From: Grammothele lineata
Taxonomy: Eukaryota; Basidiomycota; Agaricomycetes; Polyporales; Polyporaceae
DNA: 64,000 bases
Assembly: GCA_002150815.3 (NCBI GenBank)
Contig: NDFF03000098.1
Span: forward strand, 124,001-188,000
Reading direction: 5' to 3'
Shown here: positions 47,110 through 57,700 of the stretch, piece by piece
Layout of the letters: every line of letters begins with the position of its first letter
Position numbering within the stretch: the first letter of the stretch is position 1
Program-made: the position numbers and the translations under genes
Notes under the pieces: generated by a model
Seen by the model: only the letters and a program-made list of their open reading frames with translations
Databases searched by the model: none
What the model was told of the DNA's origin: nothing

Positions 47110-47345
47110 TGGTGGTGCTTCATTTCTCCAGCCGGATTTGCTAGCACTCATCGCACCCTGCTCCCTTAACTCCTCGACATCGAAAACAGTGTTCTACTTG
47201 CTAGTACACGTCGCGCCCGAGTACGCAGCGGCAGCGATCTTACTTTGCGCCAACGTCCGGCAGATGCTTGACACGGGCATGTGGGGCGATACGGCATACC
47301 TGCTCAACTGAATCCAAGCCCGAGTCGGAGGGCACGAGGAAAGAG
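47110..47345 (+). pseudogene. truncated last exon of a gene-A-like 7-helix gene
   Basis: Nucleotide similarity to 43981-44203 (last exon of gene A) from GGTGGTGCTTCATTTCTCC on. Recognisable protein blocks are SLNSS-S-K and HVAPEYAAAAILL (a frame change is needed before them), then GMWGD followed by a disrupted end. There are no upstream exons 1-3; the left boundary is abrupt. It sits upstream of gene C exactly as gene A sits upstream of gene B, so it marks the left breakpoint of the duplication. Confidence 0.75.
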
Positions 47346-48014
47346 ACGAACATGCCGGCGGTTGTGGCGGAGCACGTGTTCAAGCAAACGGGAAGGGACA
47401 CTCCGTGTATCTATGTCCTCGCGCTGTGCCGCAGTACGTAGACTGTTAAGCTGTGTTGTACCTCGCCAACGACGAGCAGTGGTGGATCATCCCTCGCGCT
47501 GCTTTCTGCTGCTTTGCGCCTGCGGACGCTTCTCTCATCAGCGCAGTAGGTGTCATTCTCGATATCTGCGCCGTTAGTAGACTCGTTGCGTACAGCCTCC
47601 ACTTGGCGGTTGCGGAGTAGCAAAGTACCGGTAACCCAACGAGGCTCTATATGCTTGTAGGAAGTCACTGTCAAGTCTTCTTGCCGGGTATTTCGGAGAG
47701 AATATTTAGTCAGCGGTGGCACTGCCGCATGACGGATAGAACACGAGTTTGATGCCGACGGCGGACGCCGTGAGAGAGGCTATGTCTCTTAGCCGCTAAT
47801 GGTTCCGAGGACAAAAGTGTGTGTGAGAAAGGAAATAACCTTCCACTCATCTGTTCCCCGCACGTCGGAGCCCGCCGCGATCTTGAAATGCTGATTTGAC
47901 GTTGGCGGCCCTTGCGTCCGAGACGCAGTCTCAGGCAGGCCGGAGATGGAGGTGCGTTGCGCAGTGCAGTATACCAGTCGACTGCCGGGCCACCTTTCGG
48001 GGAAGCCTGAGGCA
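47346..48014. other. intergenic spacer, copy of the A-B spacer
   Basis: See 44204-44910; same blocks in the same order with small indels. No gene. Confidence 0.7.
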
Positions 48015-48019
48015 TATAA
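48015..48019 (+). promoter_or_regulatory. TATA box of 7-helix gene C
   Basis: TATAA, 84 bp before the ATG at 48099, in the GCCTGAGGCATATA context shared with gene B. Confidence 0.6.
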
Positions 48020-48098
48020 CACCACCGACTGATTTGCATCATCTTACCCAACCGTCCTGTCTCCTTCTCTTCTGTCTTAACCTACTCGTAGCTCTTTC

Positions 48099-49370
48099 AT
48101 GGCCTCTAATTCGACGCATGAGTTTCCCTCGCCGATCGGAGGTATCCCGCTCTCGGTCGACGTTGCCCCCTCTATCCTCTTCGCAGGCCTCCATGCCCTC
48201 CTAATACCCGTGGCATTGTGGCGAATCATTTGTCCCCGCTCCAGATCCTACGTGCTCATCGGCACACTTATCACTGTTATCGAACGGTACGCTTCTTCCT
48301 TCCGTCGTCGTCAATCTGCGCCTTCTCACCATTCGCGGCTCAACCGCACGACGAAACCAGGATGTTCCTATACACGTTGCGGGCGGTGGCAGCAAACTCC
48401 AACACCCTCCGTACAAGTCAAGGTTTTCAAGTGTACCTCCAGACATCCCTGGGTGCAGGCGGGTTCATGTCTCACGGCAACGCCGTCGCCAGCCTTGCCC
48501 GCACACTTCTCGTCAGCAGCACCATAGGCACGCTCATGCGCCCGCACACCAAGCTCACCCCACACCATTTTGATCGATTCACATCGCAGTCTTCGTCCGC
48601 GGCGGAACTTCAGGCTACCAGAGGCGAGGATGGGGGTAGGGACGGGAGCGCGGAAGAGGTTTTCAAGGACTACCCGGGTGCACGATCGGTCGTCCGCTAC
48701 CTCTGCGGCGGGGCGACTGTTCTCTTCTTGGCCGCCATCGCAGTGGCAATCGTTGCGGGCACGGACTACAGGACCGCGATCAAGTCGGGTGGTCAGGTCA
48801 CGCTCGTGAGGCGTCTCTGGTACGTTTCCTCCTTATGCTCGCTCCGCCGTCCGTTGTCGCACCTGTGGCGGCCACGAGGGTGAGCTGATTGAATGAGATT
48901 ACTGACGCAACTCGCGTACCGTGTCTAGGTACGTGAGCGACGCGCTCGCCCTCGGTCTCACTGTCGCTGTTGCGCAAGGCACGGTCTTGGGGTACTTCGT
49001 GATCCCTCGCGTGCGCGGCGCGTCCGTGTTATGGCTCGTGGTTGCCTCGGTTTTCGTGGTACGCCCCTGCCCTTCTTCTCCAAAACTTGCTAGTCTCTGA
49101 CACGGGATCCCGGGCCCACAGTCGATCGTCGCCTCATACCGCCTCTACGTGCTCCGCTTCTCCACGACCGCGCTGGACTCTACCGCACCGGGTTCGATGA
49201 ACTCCACCGCGTCGAAAGCAGCGTTCTACGCGCTGCACGCCGCTCCGGAGTTCCTTGCCGCGGCGATCTTGGTCAGCCTCAACGCGCGACGGGACTTCGG
49301 CGCGGGACTGTGGGGTGACATACGCTGGTCGGATCCCAAGGTCGACTCGGAGGGCAGGGCGAGAAAGTAA
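48099..49370 (+). CDS. 7-helix membrane protein C (tandem family)
   Basis: Exons 48099-48286, 48361-48819, 48929-49058 and 49122-49370 give 341 residues. N-terminus STHEFPSPIGGIPLSVDVAP; helices and C-terminal LHAAPEFLAAAILVSLNARR and GLWGDIRWSDPK nearly as in gene B. Exon lengths are identical to B (188, 459, 130, 249). The reading frame is intact and substitutions are mainly conservative (for instance Leu/Val in helices), which suggests the duplicate is still under selection. Function unknown; presumably plasma or organelle membrane. Gene B is the nearest relative, gene A the outgroup. Confidence 0.82.
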
Positions 49371-49837
49371 GACGTGGCTTACTTTGTTGACTGCGCGCGG
49401 TGCTGGACGGACTTTAGTGTTTGACGGATACCGGGATTACGGCCTGAGGACTCGTGAGTAACGAGTTGGGGTACAATGTAGATGTCGGCGCACTGTTCGT
49501 TGAACGCAGGACGTGCTGTTATCACAGTCCGCGGAGGATGTGTCACGGTCCGAGGATTCTATCAGACGTGGCTTGCACCGGCGTCCCAAACGTCCCACGA
49601 ATACGGAGCGCCTTGGAAAGCGGCGGAGATGAAGCTCTACTTTGCGTCGTGTGACCAGTGTCGCGGACAAAGTTCGAATATCGAAGTCATTCGCTTGGGT
49701 GGATGCTAGGGAGCTTCGGAGTCATGTATGACTCGGGCGGTACAGTGAGCCTGCCAGACGAGGTAGAAAGGCGTCAGCGTGAGATTTTCTCAAACAAGAA
49801 CACATGAACAACGCAGTGCAACACATTCAGAGAGAAG

Positions 49838-49950
49838 ATAAAACCTCCATGAGGAGGCGATCATAGAGGAGCGATGAAACAGAGCACATCCTCCTGTCAG
49901 ACGGAAGCGATGATACTAGACATTCATCCCAGCATAGGAATATATATGAG
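49838..49950. repeat. duplicated block downstream of gene C
   Basis: Partner of 46519-46633; diverged by small indels, same order and orientation. Confidence 0.65.
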
Positions 49951-50382
49951 GTACTTACTAGCGCGCCAAGAACCAACTGAACGTCCGGCATACTGAATAT
50001 GCGGAGGAGAGTGAGAGGGACCATAGAATAGTGTTGAACTTCCTGACACGATACGATCATGTAAGTCACTAACGCACTTTCGATGAACAGTGTTGCCATA
50101 GTCATATGCCTTCAAATACTTGGATCACCCTAAAGACAAAAGCGAGACCTGGTATAAGAGATGTTCGAAGATTCTGTGCATGAGGGTAACTTGAAAAAAA
50201 GAAACTATCGACGCGCAACGCGCTTCACCACCGCGCTGGCGGCGCTTGTAAGACCTACGTAAGCTTCTCTGATCTGGTCATCTAGGCGCCCATGCTGACC
50301 CGGCAGCACTATAGTAACAACGCACAATCATACAACGCAAAGTTCGACGGCCAATTGCAATTAGCGTACATATACAGATGAA

Positions 50383-50512
50383 TCTCCGATAGCCCATAGC
50401 TCCCATAGCCCATAATCTCCCATAACCCATAGGATCTGGGACTTCCCGATCCGCAAAATTGGGCGTAAAGCCGCTCCCATATCCCATAATTCCCATATCC
50501 TATACTTTTGAG
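50383..50512. repeat. CCCATA minisatellite
   Basis: At least eight copies of CCCATA or CCATA separated by 2-7 bases (CCCATAGCT, CCCATAATCT, CCCATAACC and so on), interrupted by about 45 bp in the middle. The complement reads TATGGG. Confidence 0.75.
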
Positions 50513-53224
50513 CCATTCTCGAAGGGTATTACGATTCCACTTGGGAATCGGTCCTTAACGACGTTTCGCACACCTTTTTTGGAAGAAACATGGCACGCGG
50601 TTTCATCCGTTATCTTATCTCTATCCGTTTCCTTCCGCAAATCACGTGAGACATACACTTGGAAGTTTCATCGCAAGCGCCGAGCGTGCACTCCTTGTGT
50701 TCGCGACGCGCCCTGCCCACCGTAGAGCTCCGAGACGGGCATTTGGGGACGGGCAGCGCCCGCTAGCCGGTGTCCAGCTGAGATAATCCGGCTCAAAGGC
50801 GGCATGTTCGTTATCTGTTGCTCGGAGATGATCGCGAACCCCTCGGAGGAAATCGTGAGGGGTCACCGGCGCCTCTTGTCTCTCGAAGCATGCCTGGAGG
50901 TCCAGCCCAGCAGAGCCCATCAGAGCTGAGTCAGACTCGCTTCTACTCGCCTAGTACCATCGCGGCGTAAACGCAGGCGTCTAATACCTCATGTAGGCGT
51001 ACTTGCTCTGACATTGCCAGAGTAACTCCTCTCGCACATCTTACTTTGGGCATATGCTGCTCTCACAAATCCTGTAGAGAACGACAGAAACAATGTTTTG
51101 GCCGGAGGATTTGTTCGAATGTGCAAAATCTCCACAACCACGGGGTTTCTAGAAAATCGCTCCGGCGCGCCGCTTGTTTCCTTGATGTCCATGTCGTGTG
51201 TATAATTCCGAAACCTTCGGTGAGCAGACTGTGGAGGGATCTAGCTGCAAAGTCCAACATGCATAGCGTCGGTTATATCCGACGACAATCCCATTTTGGT
51301 GAGCTGTCTAGGCGTAGTGATGGGTTCGGCGGCTGCGAGCGGGCATGCTGTGCTACAGAGGAGAGAGGCTGAAGGAGTCGGAATGGATGTAGTCCGACAT
51401 GGCCCGTAGATAACGAGGTAGGCCGGGGTGCCCGACTGTTATCTCTGCTCGCGTCGGTGTAAGCGATCACTGGGCGCTCGGACGCGCGCCAGCCCGCTAA
51501 AGCGGGCGCTGCCTGGGACCACGGGCATGGCCTCCTCAGGTTGTGCTACCCCATGCTAGGCGCCACCTATTCTTCCCTGCTCAGCGTGAACCCTGTCTAT
51601 TCTGTTGCGCTCAAGCAGTACGATATGACGGGATTTGCGGCCTGCACTCGCATGACGCTCAATGTATCGTGCACCGTGGTCTCGCCGCGCGCGACGATAT
51701 TCTGTGCGCGCAGGCTGGGCGCACTTCGTTGGTGGTTCGTCTCAAGGCGCGTTCAGCGGCCCTCTTCTTGCACTTTCTGAGTCGTTGGAAGGTTGGCGGC
51801 GGGCGCACCTGGAGACAGCACTAGTGGCAGTGAAGAAGTGCTTGCCTGTCTGGTCCCTTCAATCTACCGGATAATCTTGGTTTGTACAGATTGCGTTGAA
51901 CATCTCGGAAAGTATGGAATTCCTAAACCTTCTAAGAAACACTCGTCCCTGCAAATGGTGCACTCAGCCGGGACGCTGGTGTGAGAGATGGCAGGAAGAG
52001 TAGTGTAATTTAAGGCTCCCAGTTGCAGAGGGAGGTTTCTGCGCGGCCTTTTGGGAAAGTCACGCAAGTTGCTCCTTGCGCGTGAGATGCGAGGTTCTCA
52101 GTCTCGCATGGCCAGGAGTGTACAAGTAAGGCACTTCGTGGGCACCAGAATTTGTGCTCAATATCCCCACGTTCGCTGTCGGGAAGAGGATGACAACTGA
52201 ACTCAAAAGGGCATAAGCTGTGGGATTCTTTCTACGCTGGCTTTCCCCACCGGTTTTTGGTATCTGTTACTAAAGATGCGCTGAGCGTTGAATGTCAAGA
52301 ATCGATGATAACTACTCGTGTAAGTGTGACAAGTGGAATCGTATCCAGCGCGCTTCGCGTCGCGGCACACCTGCAAGTGGGTTATCGGAAATTCATCTGT
52401 ATTGGTCTTACGGTACGCCATGATAGTCTTCCTTTATGCGGCTGCACCCCTCCTTTCGGTATGCCGTTGAAGCGACGCTCACCGCGCCAGGAGAAGCGGC
52501 CTTCCGAGCCGTGGTGGGACGAGGGCATCGTTCTCAATGGCTGAGCGGGTGGCGTCTCTGCAACTTGATGTCTCCGGACGAATTTTGCCTCGGGTGAGCG
52601 ACGTCAGGACTCGAAGCGTGAGATGCGGTAGAAGCGCGAGTTTGAAATGGAAGGAAGTAAGTAAACAACGGGTGCTATTGCTTGTCCAAGCGGACGCGCG
52701 CGGTGTAACTAAGTGTTTCCAACTGCATACGGAGAAATTGGACCAGGAGAGGAATCCGCCATCTGGACCAGCGGCATCATCGAGCGTCCTCATGAACGGA
52801 TGAATTGCAGCCGAGTTTGAGTTAGAATACGGTCAAACGGAGCGTTGTTATAGTCGCGCGCTACATGCTCTACATACGGTCATGCATATACGACTCAGCA
52901 GCCGTATCCAAAAAGCATACTGGAACCTAGCTTACCAGATTTACGGATGACATATGTTCAAGCGGCGCTATCGGTCCCCAGTACCCGTGGGGCGGTGACT
53001 GCCCCGCAAGGTTCGTCGTCGATCCTCTTGTGCACAGCGTGGCGTTTGGTGACACTGCCTCGCATGACGTATCTCGACGAGTCCACCGGCTTACTTAGAC
53101 GTGAGCCGCTTGGGAGCCGACGGAAGGAAAGGGCGCTGAGATGGTATTTGAACATACGTCAATGGTACTTACACGCATCGGTACTCACATGCTGCGGAAA
53201 GTTCATTGCGCAGACGGTCTTGTG

Positions 53225-54040
53225 TCATACTTCAGAGTCCTTCTCGCGGGCTTTCTTCAGTGCGAGCTTTACACTCTTGATCGAGTTTTCCCTAGCAGCA
53301 ATGAGCCGCTTCGCTTTGCTAACGTCGAGGGATTCTTCAAGCGCAGAGTAGGATGGGGAAGCCTTTTTAGACGGAAGTGACAATGGGGGTGCATCCGTCG
53401 AAGCTCCTTCGTCTGTCGTCGGCTTGTTCGCCTGCAGTGCCGCAAGTTCCTGCCGGAGAGATGCAAGAATATCGTCTAGTGACATTAAGGTCGCAATAGC
53501 TGTGGCCATGTCGTCCTTGAGCTTGAATGCGCGGCAGACCTCCCGCGTGCAAGTCTCGATGTGATCAAAGCGCACAGGCCCAAGCATCTCGCCCCCGAAC
53601 CTGGAAGCGAATGACGCCCTGTTAGAACTCGCCAATCGTCTGGGCACAATCACAAGTGGAACTCACCAACGACTGACAATCACAACGGCATCGATGGTAC
53701 TCTCAGCCTGCATGACCTTCAGCACCCGCCCGCCCGCGTACTTTTCCCCGTCGTCCTCGGCGCCCGCAGCGAGCTCGAAGTCGTCGGGGCCCCCGAGGCC
53801 ACTCTTGCCCGGCTTGAGCACCATACACCGCCATGCCGCGATCTCGTGGGACGCAGGGCGGGCGCCGTGCGTGACGTGTTTGAGGTGCGTGATCGCGCGG
53901 CGGGCATCCTCGACGCTGGTGGCGGCGAAAACGTTGGCGATGAACGTCGAGCCGCGATCGCGAATTTCTTGTGAGGTGGCCAACGGCTTGGGTGGTGGGC
54001 GAGAGGACTTCACGAACGCGTCGAGGTTACTGGACGCCAT
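53225..54040 (-). CDS. IMPACT-family (UPF0029) protein without RWD domain
   Basis: Exons 53667-54040 and 53225-53600 (minus strand), 249 residues. The UPF0029/IMPACT domain occupies residues about 20-145: TSQEIRDRGSTFIANVFAAT, ITHLKHVTHGARPASHEIAA, then VLKVMQAESTIDAVVIVSRW, FGGEMLGPVRFDHIE. The N-terminal RWD domain of Yih1/IMPACT, which competes with Gcn2 for Gcn1, is missing, so this is the stand-alone type represented in yeast by YDL177C. The C-terminal about 100 residues form a charged helix or coiled coil (LDDILASLRQELAALQA, ENSIKSVKLALKKAREKD). Role in translation stress or as an RNA-binding fold is possible but not shown. Divergent from the CSC1-like gene with a 695-bp shared promoter region. 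Confidence 0.88.
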
Positions 54041-54735
54041 ATGCTGCAGCGCTCAAGCGGTCCGAAGTGCGTCTGTGTCGGAGTCGCGCGGTGGGCGGGC
54101 TCCCGACGCCGGTGGCAAGTGGTGACGACAGCGTTGCCGTTGATGGCGCCTAGACCGCGCCCTGCCGGCGCGTCGTCGGTGGATGGTGGTCCTCGGGCCG
54201 GCTAGGAGGTGGTGGTGGAGCTGCTGTGCTGCGAGTTGGAGCTAGGGGCGGGGCGATGAGCTCGACCTCGATGCACAGAGGCCGCAGTAGGACCCCAAAA
54301 GGTCACAGACAGTATACAGAAACGGAGATAACCCTGGGATAACCTTCTCTTCGAGCGTTTCGCGGGCAAGTTTCAAACGTTTAAGGGGTTTAGAGGAGGT
54401 TTCGAAGGGCTATCCACGCCGGTTAACGGCAGGATAAGTCGCACCTACGCAGCCCAAGAGAACAAAATAGCCGGCGGTGCCTGGACTCGGGTCATAGCCA
54501 GAGGCGCCGGCAAGTGTTGTCGCTTTTGTTCCCCTTTCTGCCCGGGCGACCTGCGCCAACCTCCGCTCGACGACGTCCTCCCGTCTCTTGTCCTCTTCCA
54601 CCCCGCACTCTTCCTCCTTCTCGTTTCCTTCCCCCCGCACACTCCAGCGCGGGCTCAACTCGCTCCAAAACAGCCGAGCAACTCCTTCCACTTCGCCTCC
54701 GAGCGGGCACAAACGCTTCGTCTAAACCCCTCGCG
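54041..54735. other. divergent promoter region
   Basis: Lies between the IMPACT-family and CSC1-like starts. CT-rich DNA at about 54560-54640 is a likely core promoter of the channel gene. No gene. Confidence 0.5.
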
Positions 54736-57700
54736 ATGTCCGACGGCCTCGACGACATCATCAATGAGACCGCCAGCCAACGGTCGCTGGCGCCCGTGGC
54801 GGTCGCCTCTCAGGTTGCGTTGATGATGGGTATTTCTGTGAGTGCAAACCTTCGCGTCGTCGGGCTTACAGCGCCCGTTGACCCCGCCCCGGCGAGTTTA
54901 GTTTGCAACCGTCTTCATCTTCAACATCCTCCGGCCAAGGAACAAGGTGAGCCCCCTTTCCTTTTGCGCCCTTTTATCTTCTTTCTCTACAAATACCCCG
55001 CAATCTGCGACGCTTGTGACTATACCCCGATGCTCCGGACGTCATACCTGCGGATCGCCCGCTCGGGCGGCCCCTGGTGGCGTTGCTCACACATCTTGCA
55101 CCGGGCATGTCCATTTTGACTGTTCGACTCGATGTATGCGCGGTCGATTGTGGTGAAGCAATCCGGGTAGAGGTACTTCGGCTTGCAGAGCGCCTCCCCT
55201 CCCTGCTTCCCGCACAAGACATGCCCTGAGCAGACTCCGTGCGGGATGTATGCGCGCTGCCCGCTAGTAGCCCCGAGAGCACGTTGCTGTATCCAGCTTG
55301 TATCCTCGAGATACCCGCACGCCCAGTTTCTGCTCCCCCCCGCCTCGTCTGGTGCACATGTGAGCCTTCCCCCATGCTCTCCGGGTTTATTTCGCACCCC
55401 GGACGGGCTTGTATGCCTGGCAGATGTGGTACCGTCCCGGTCTTCATTCAATGCGCTTGAATCTCATTTGCGAGCAGCCTGCAGTCACCCCATGTACGGT
55501 TTGCGTGTTCACGCGCCGGGCGATTCGCCCAAGCGTAAACATCATGACTTGCGCTGGGGTGCTGCGCGGTCTCAAGCGCTTTCTTGAGTTCCCCTTGCAG
55601 TACATGTCGTTTGACAGTTCGCTAACCAGAGAATATACAGATTATCTACGAGCCCAAAGTCAAGTATCATGTCGGCGACAAGGCTCCTCCCCGCGCATCC
55701 GACTCTTTCCTTGGCTGGGTCTCCCCTCTCATCCATACCAAGGAACCCGAACTGGTTGACAAGATCGGCCTTGATGCTGCTATCTACCTCAGGTTCATCC
55801 GTCTCTGCCGCTGGCTCTTCACCGCTATCGCCGTTCTCGCATGTGCCGTCCTCATCCCAGTCGACGTCGCCTACAATCTCAAGAACGTCAAGTCGAAGGG
55901 TCGTGACGCGCTGTCCATGCTCACCATCCGCGACGTGAAGGACGACTCGCTCATCGCGCACGTTGTTGTCACGTACCTCATCACCTTCATCGTCATTGGA
56001 TTCGTGTATGTGCACTGGCGCGAAGTTGTCCGCCTCCGGCGCGATTGGTTCCGCTCGCCCGAGTACATCCAGTCCTTCTACGCGCGCACGCTCATGGTCA
56101 ACAACGTGCCGAAGCGGCTCCAGTCCGACGAGGGCCTCCGCGCCATCTTCGAGTCCGTGCACGTCCCGTACCCGACCACGTCCGTCCACATCGGTCGCAA
56201 GGTCGGCCGCCTACCGGAGCTTATCGAGTATCACAACGACGCCGTGCGCGAACTCGAGGCTGTACTTGTCAAGTACCTTAAGGGTGGCAGAATTGGCAAG
56301 AAGCGGCCCACGATCACCATTGGCGGCTTCATGGGTATGGGTGGTGAGAAGAAGGACGCGATCGACTATTACACGTGTGTCTACCAGGTTTCTATCTCAC
56401 TGCAGACGATGTGCTAACATTACTCGATCAGTGCGAAGTTGCAGCGCGCCGACCGCGCGGTAGAGGAGTTCCGCAACCAAATCGACCTGCGGAAACCTGA
56501 GAACTATGGCTTCGCGTCTATGGCCGCCGTACCTTACGCTCATATCGTCGCCAACATGCTCAGGCACAAGAAGCCGAAGGGCTCGATGGTGACATTGGCC
56601 CCGAACCCCAAGGACATCGTGCGCCCCACAACTTCCTGTATGCACGTCCATGTTACTGACCTCGTGTTCTGCAGGTCTGGAAGAACTTGGGTCGGAGTCA
56701 GTCGGAGATGCGCCGCGCGCAGACGATCGGCTGGCTGTGGCTCGTCGCGGTTTGCGCGTTCAACACCATTCCGCTCTTGATCATCTCCGTCCTGGCCAAC
56801 CTGGCGTCTGTGCGTCCCCTTCCCCGTCTCCATCTGACACGCGCAGCTGATCGTATCCTGCGTACGCACGCATACATACACTAGATCACGGCATACGTGC
56901 CGTTCCTGCAGCAGTGGGCGGATGCCTCCCCTGGCTCGTTCACGTTCGTGTCCGGTGTGCTGCCCCCGGCGGTCTCCGCGCTTTTCGGCTGGGCGCTGCC
57001 CATCATCATGCGCAAGCTCACCAAGTTCATGGGCGCGTACACGCACTCGCGCCTCGACCGCGCCGTCATCGCGCGTTACTTCGCGTTCTTGATCATCTCG
57101 CAGTTGATCATCTTCACCCTCATCGGCGTTATCTTCCGTACGTTGTCTCCCTTACTGCCCCGTATGTGAAGTGAGACCGCTGACCTATCTCTCTGCAGAG
57201 GCGGTGCAGCAGGTAGTCGAATCCATCGGCGAGCACAAGAGCGTTCAAGAGATCTTCGACAACTTCGACTGTATGTGGTCTACGCGTCAGGGCGGAGTAG
57301 CGCAAAGCTCACGGGACTACTACAGCTCTTCCGGATACGATTAACCAGACGTACATCAACCAGTCATCATATTGGTTGACGTACTTCCCTCTCCGTGGTT
57401 TCCTGGTCCTGTTCGATCTGGCACAACTGCTCAACCTCATCATTGTCTCGTTCAAGACCCAGTGAGTATCTTCCAAGACTATTCTGTTCCATCGAACGCA
57501 GCGCTGACCGTCCGTCGATGCGTCTAGCTTCCTGGGTCGGACGCCTCGTGAGATCCGCGAGTGGACACAGCCGCCGGAGTTCCAGTATGCGATTTACTAG
57601 TGAGTCTTCCCCGCTGCATTCATCTCAAACGCGGTTTGACTGAGTGCTCCTATCCAGCTCGAACATGGTAAGATGCGACTCCCTTCTCCGATAGAATGTT

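Larger units (their letters stand above)
49371..53224. other. 3.9-kb gene-poor region with repeats and coding-like scraps
   Basis: The largest gap in the window. It starts with the duplicated 3' flank of gene C. Further right are a CCCATA minisatellite (50383-50512), a minus-strand coding-like scrap near 50720-50920 (PHDFLRGVRDHLRATDNEH), a perfect hairpin GCCCGC-TAAA-GCGGGC (51492-51507), and a plus-strand scrap near 52437-52530. None forms a gene with start, splice sites and stop. Most likely decayed DNA. Confidence 0.55.
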
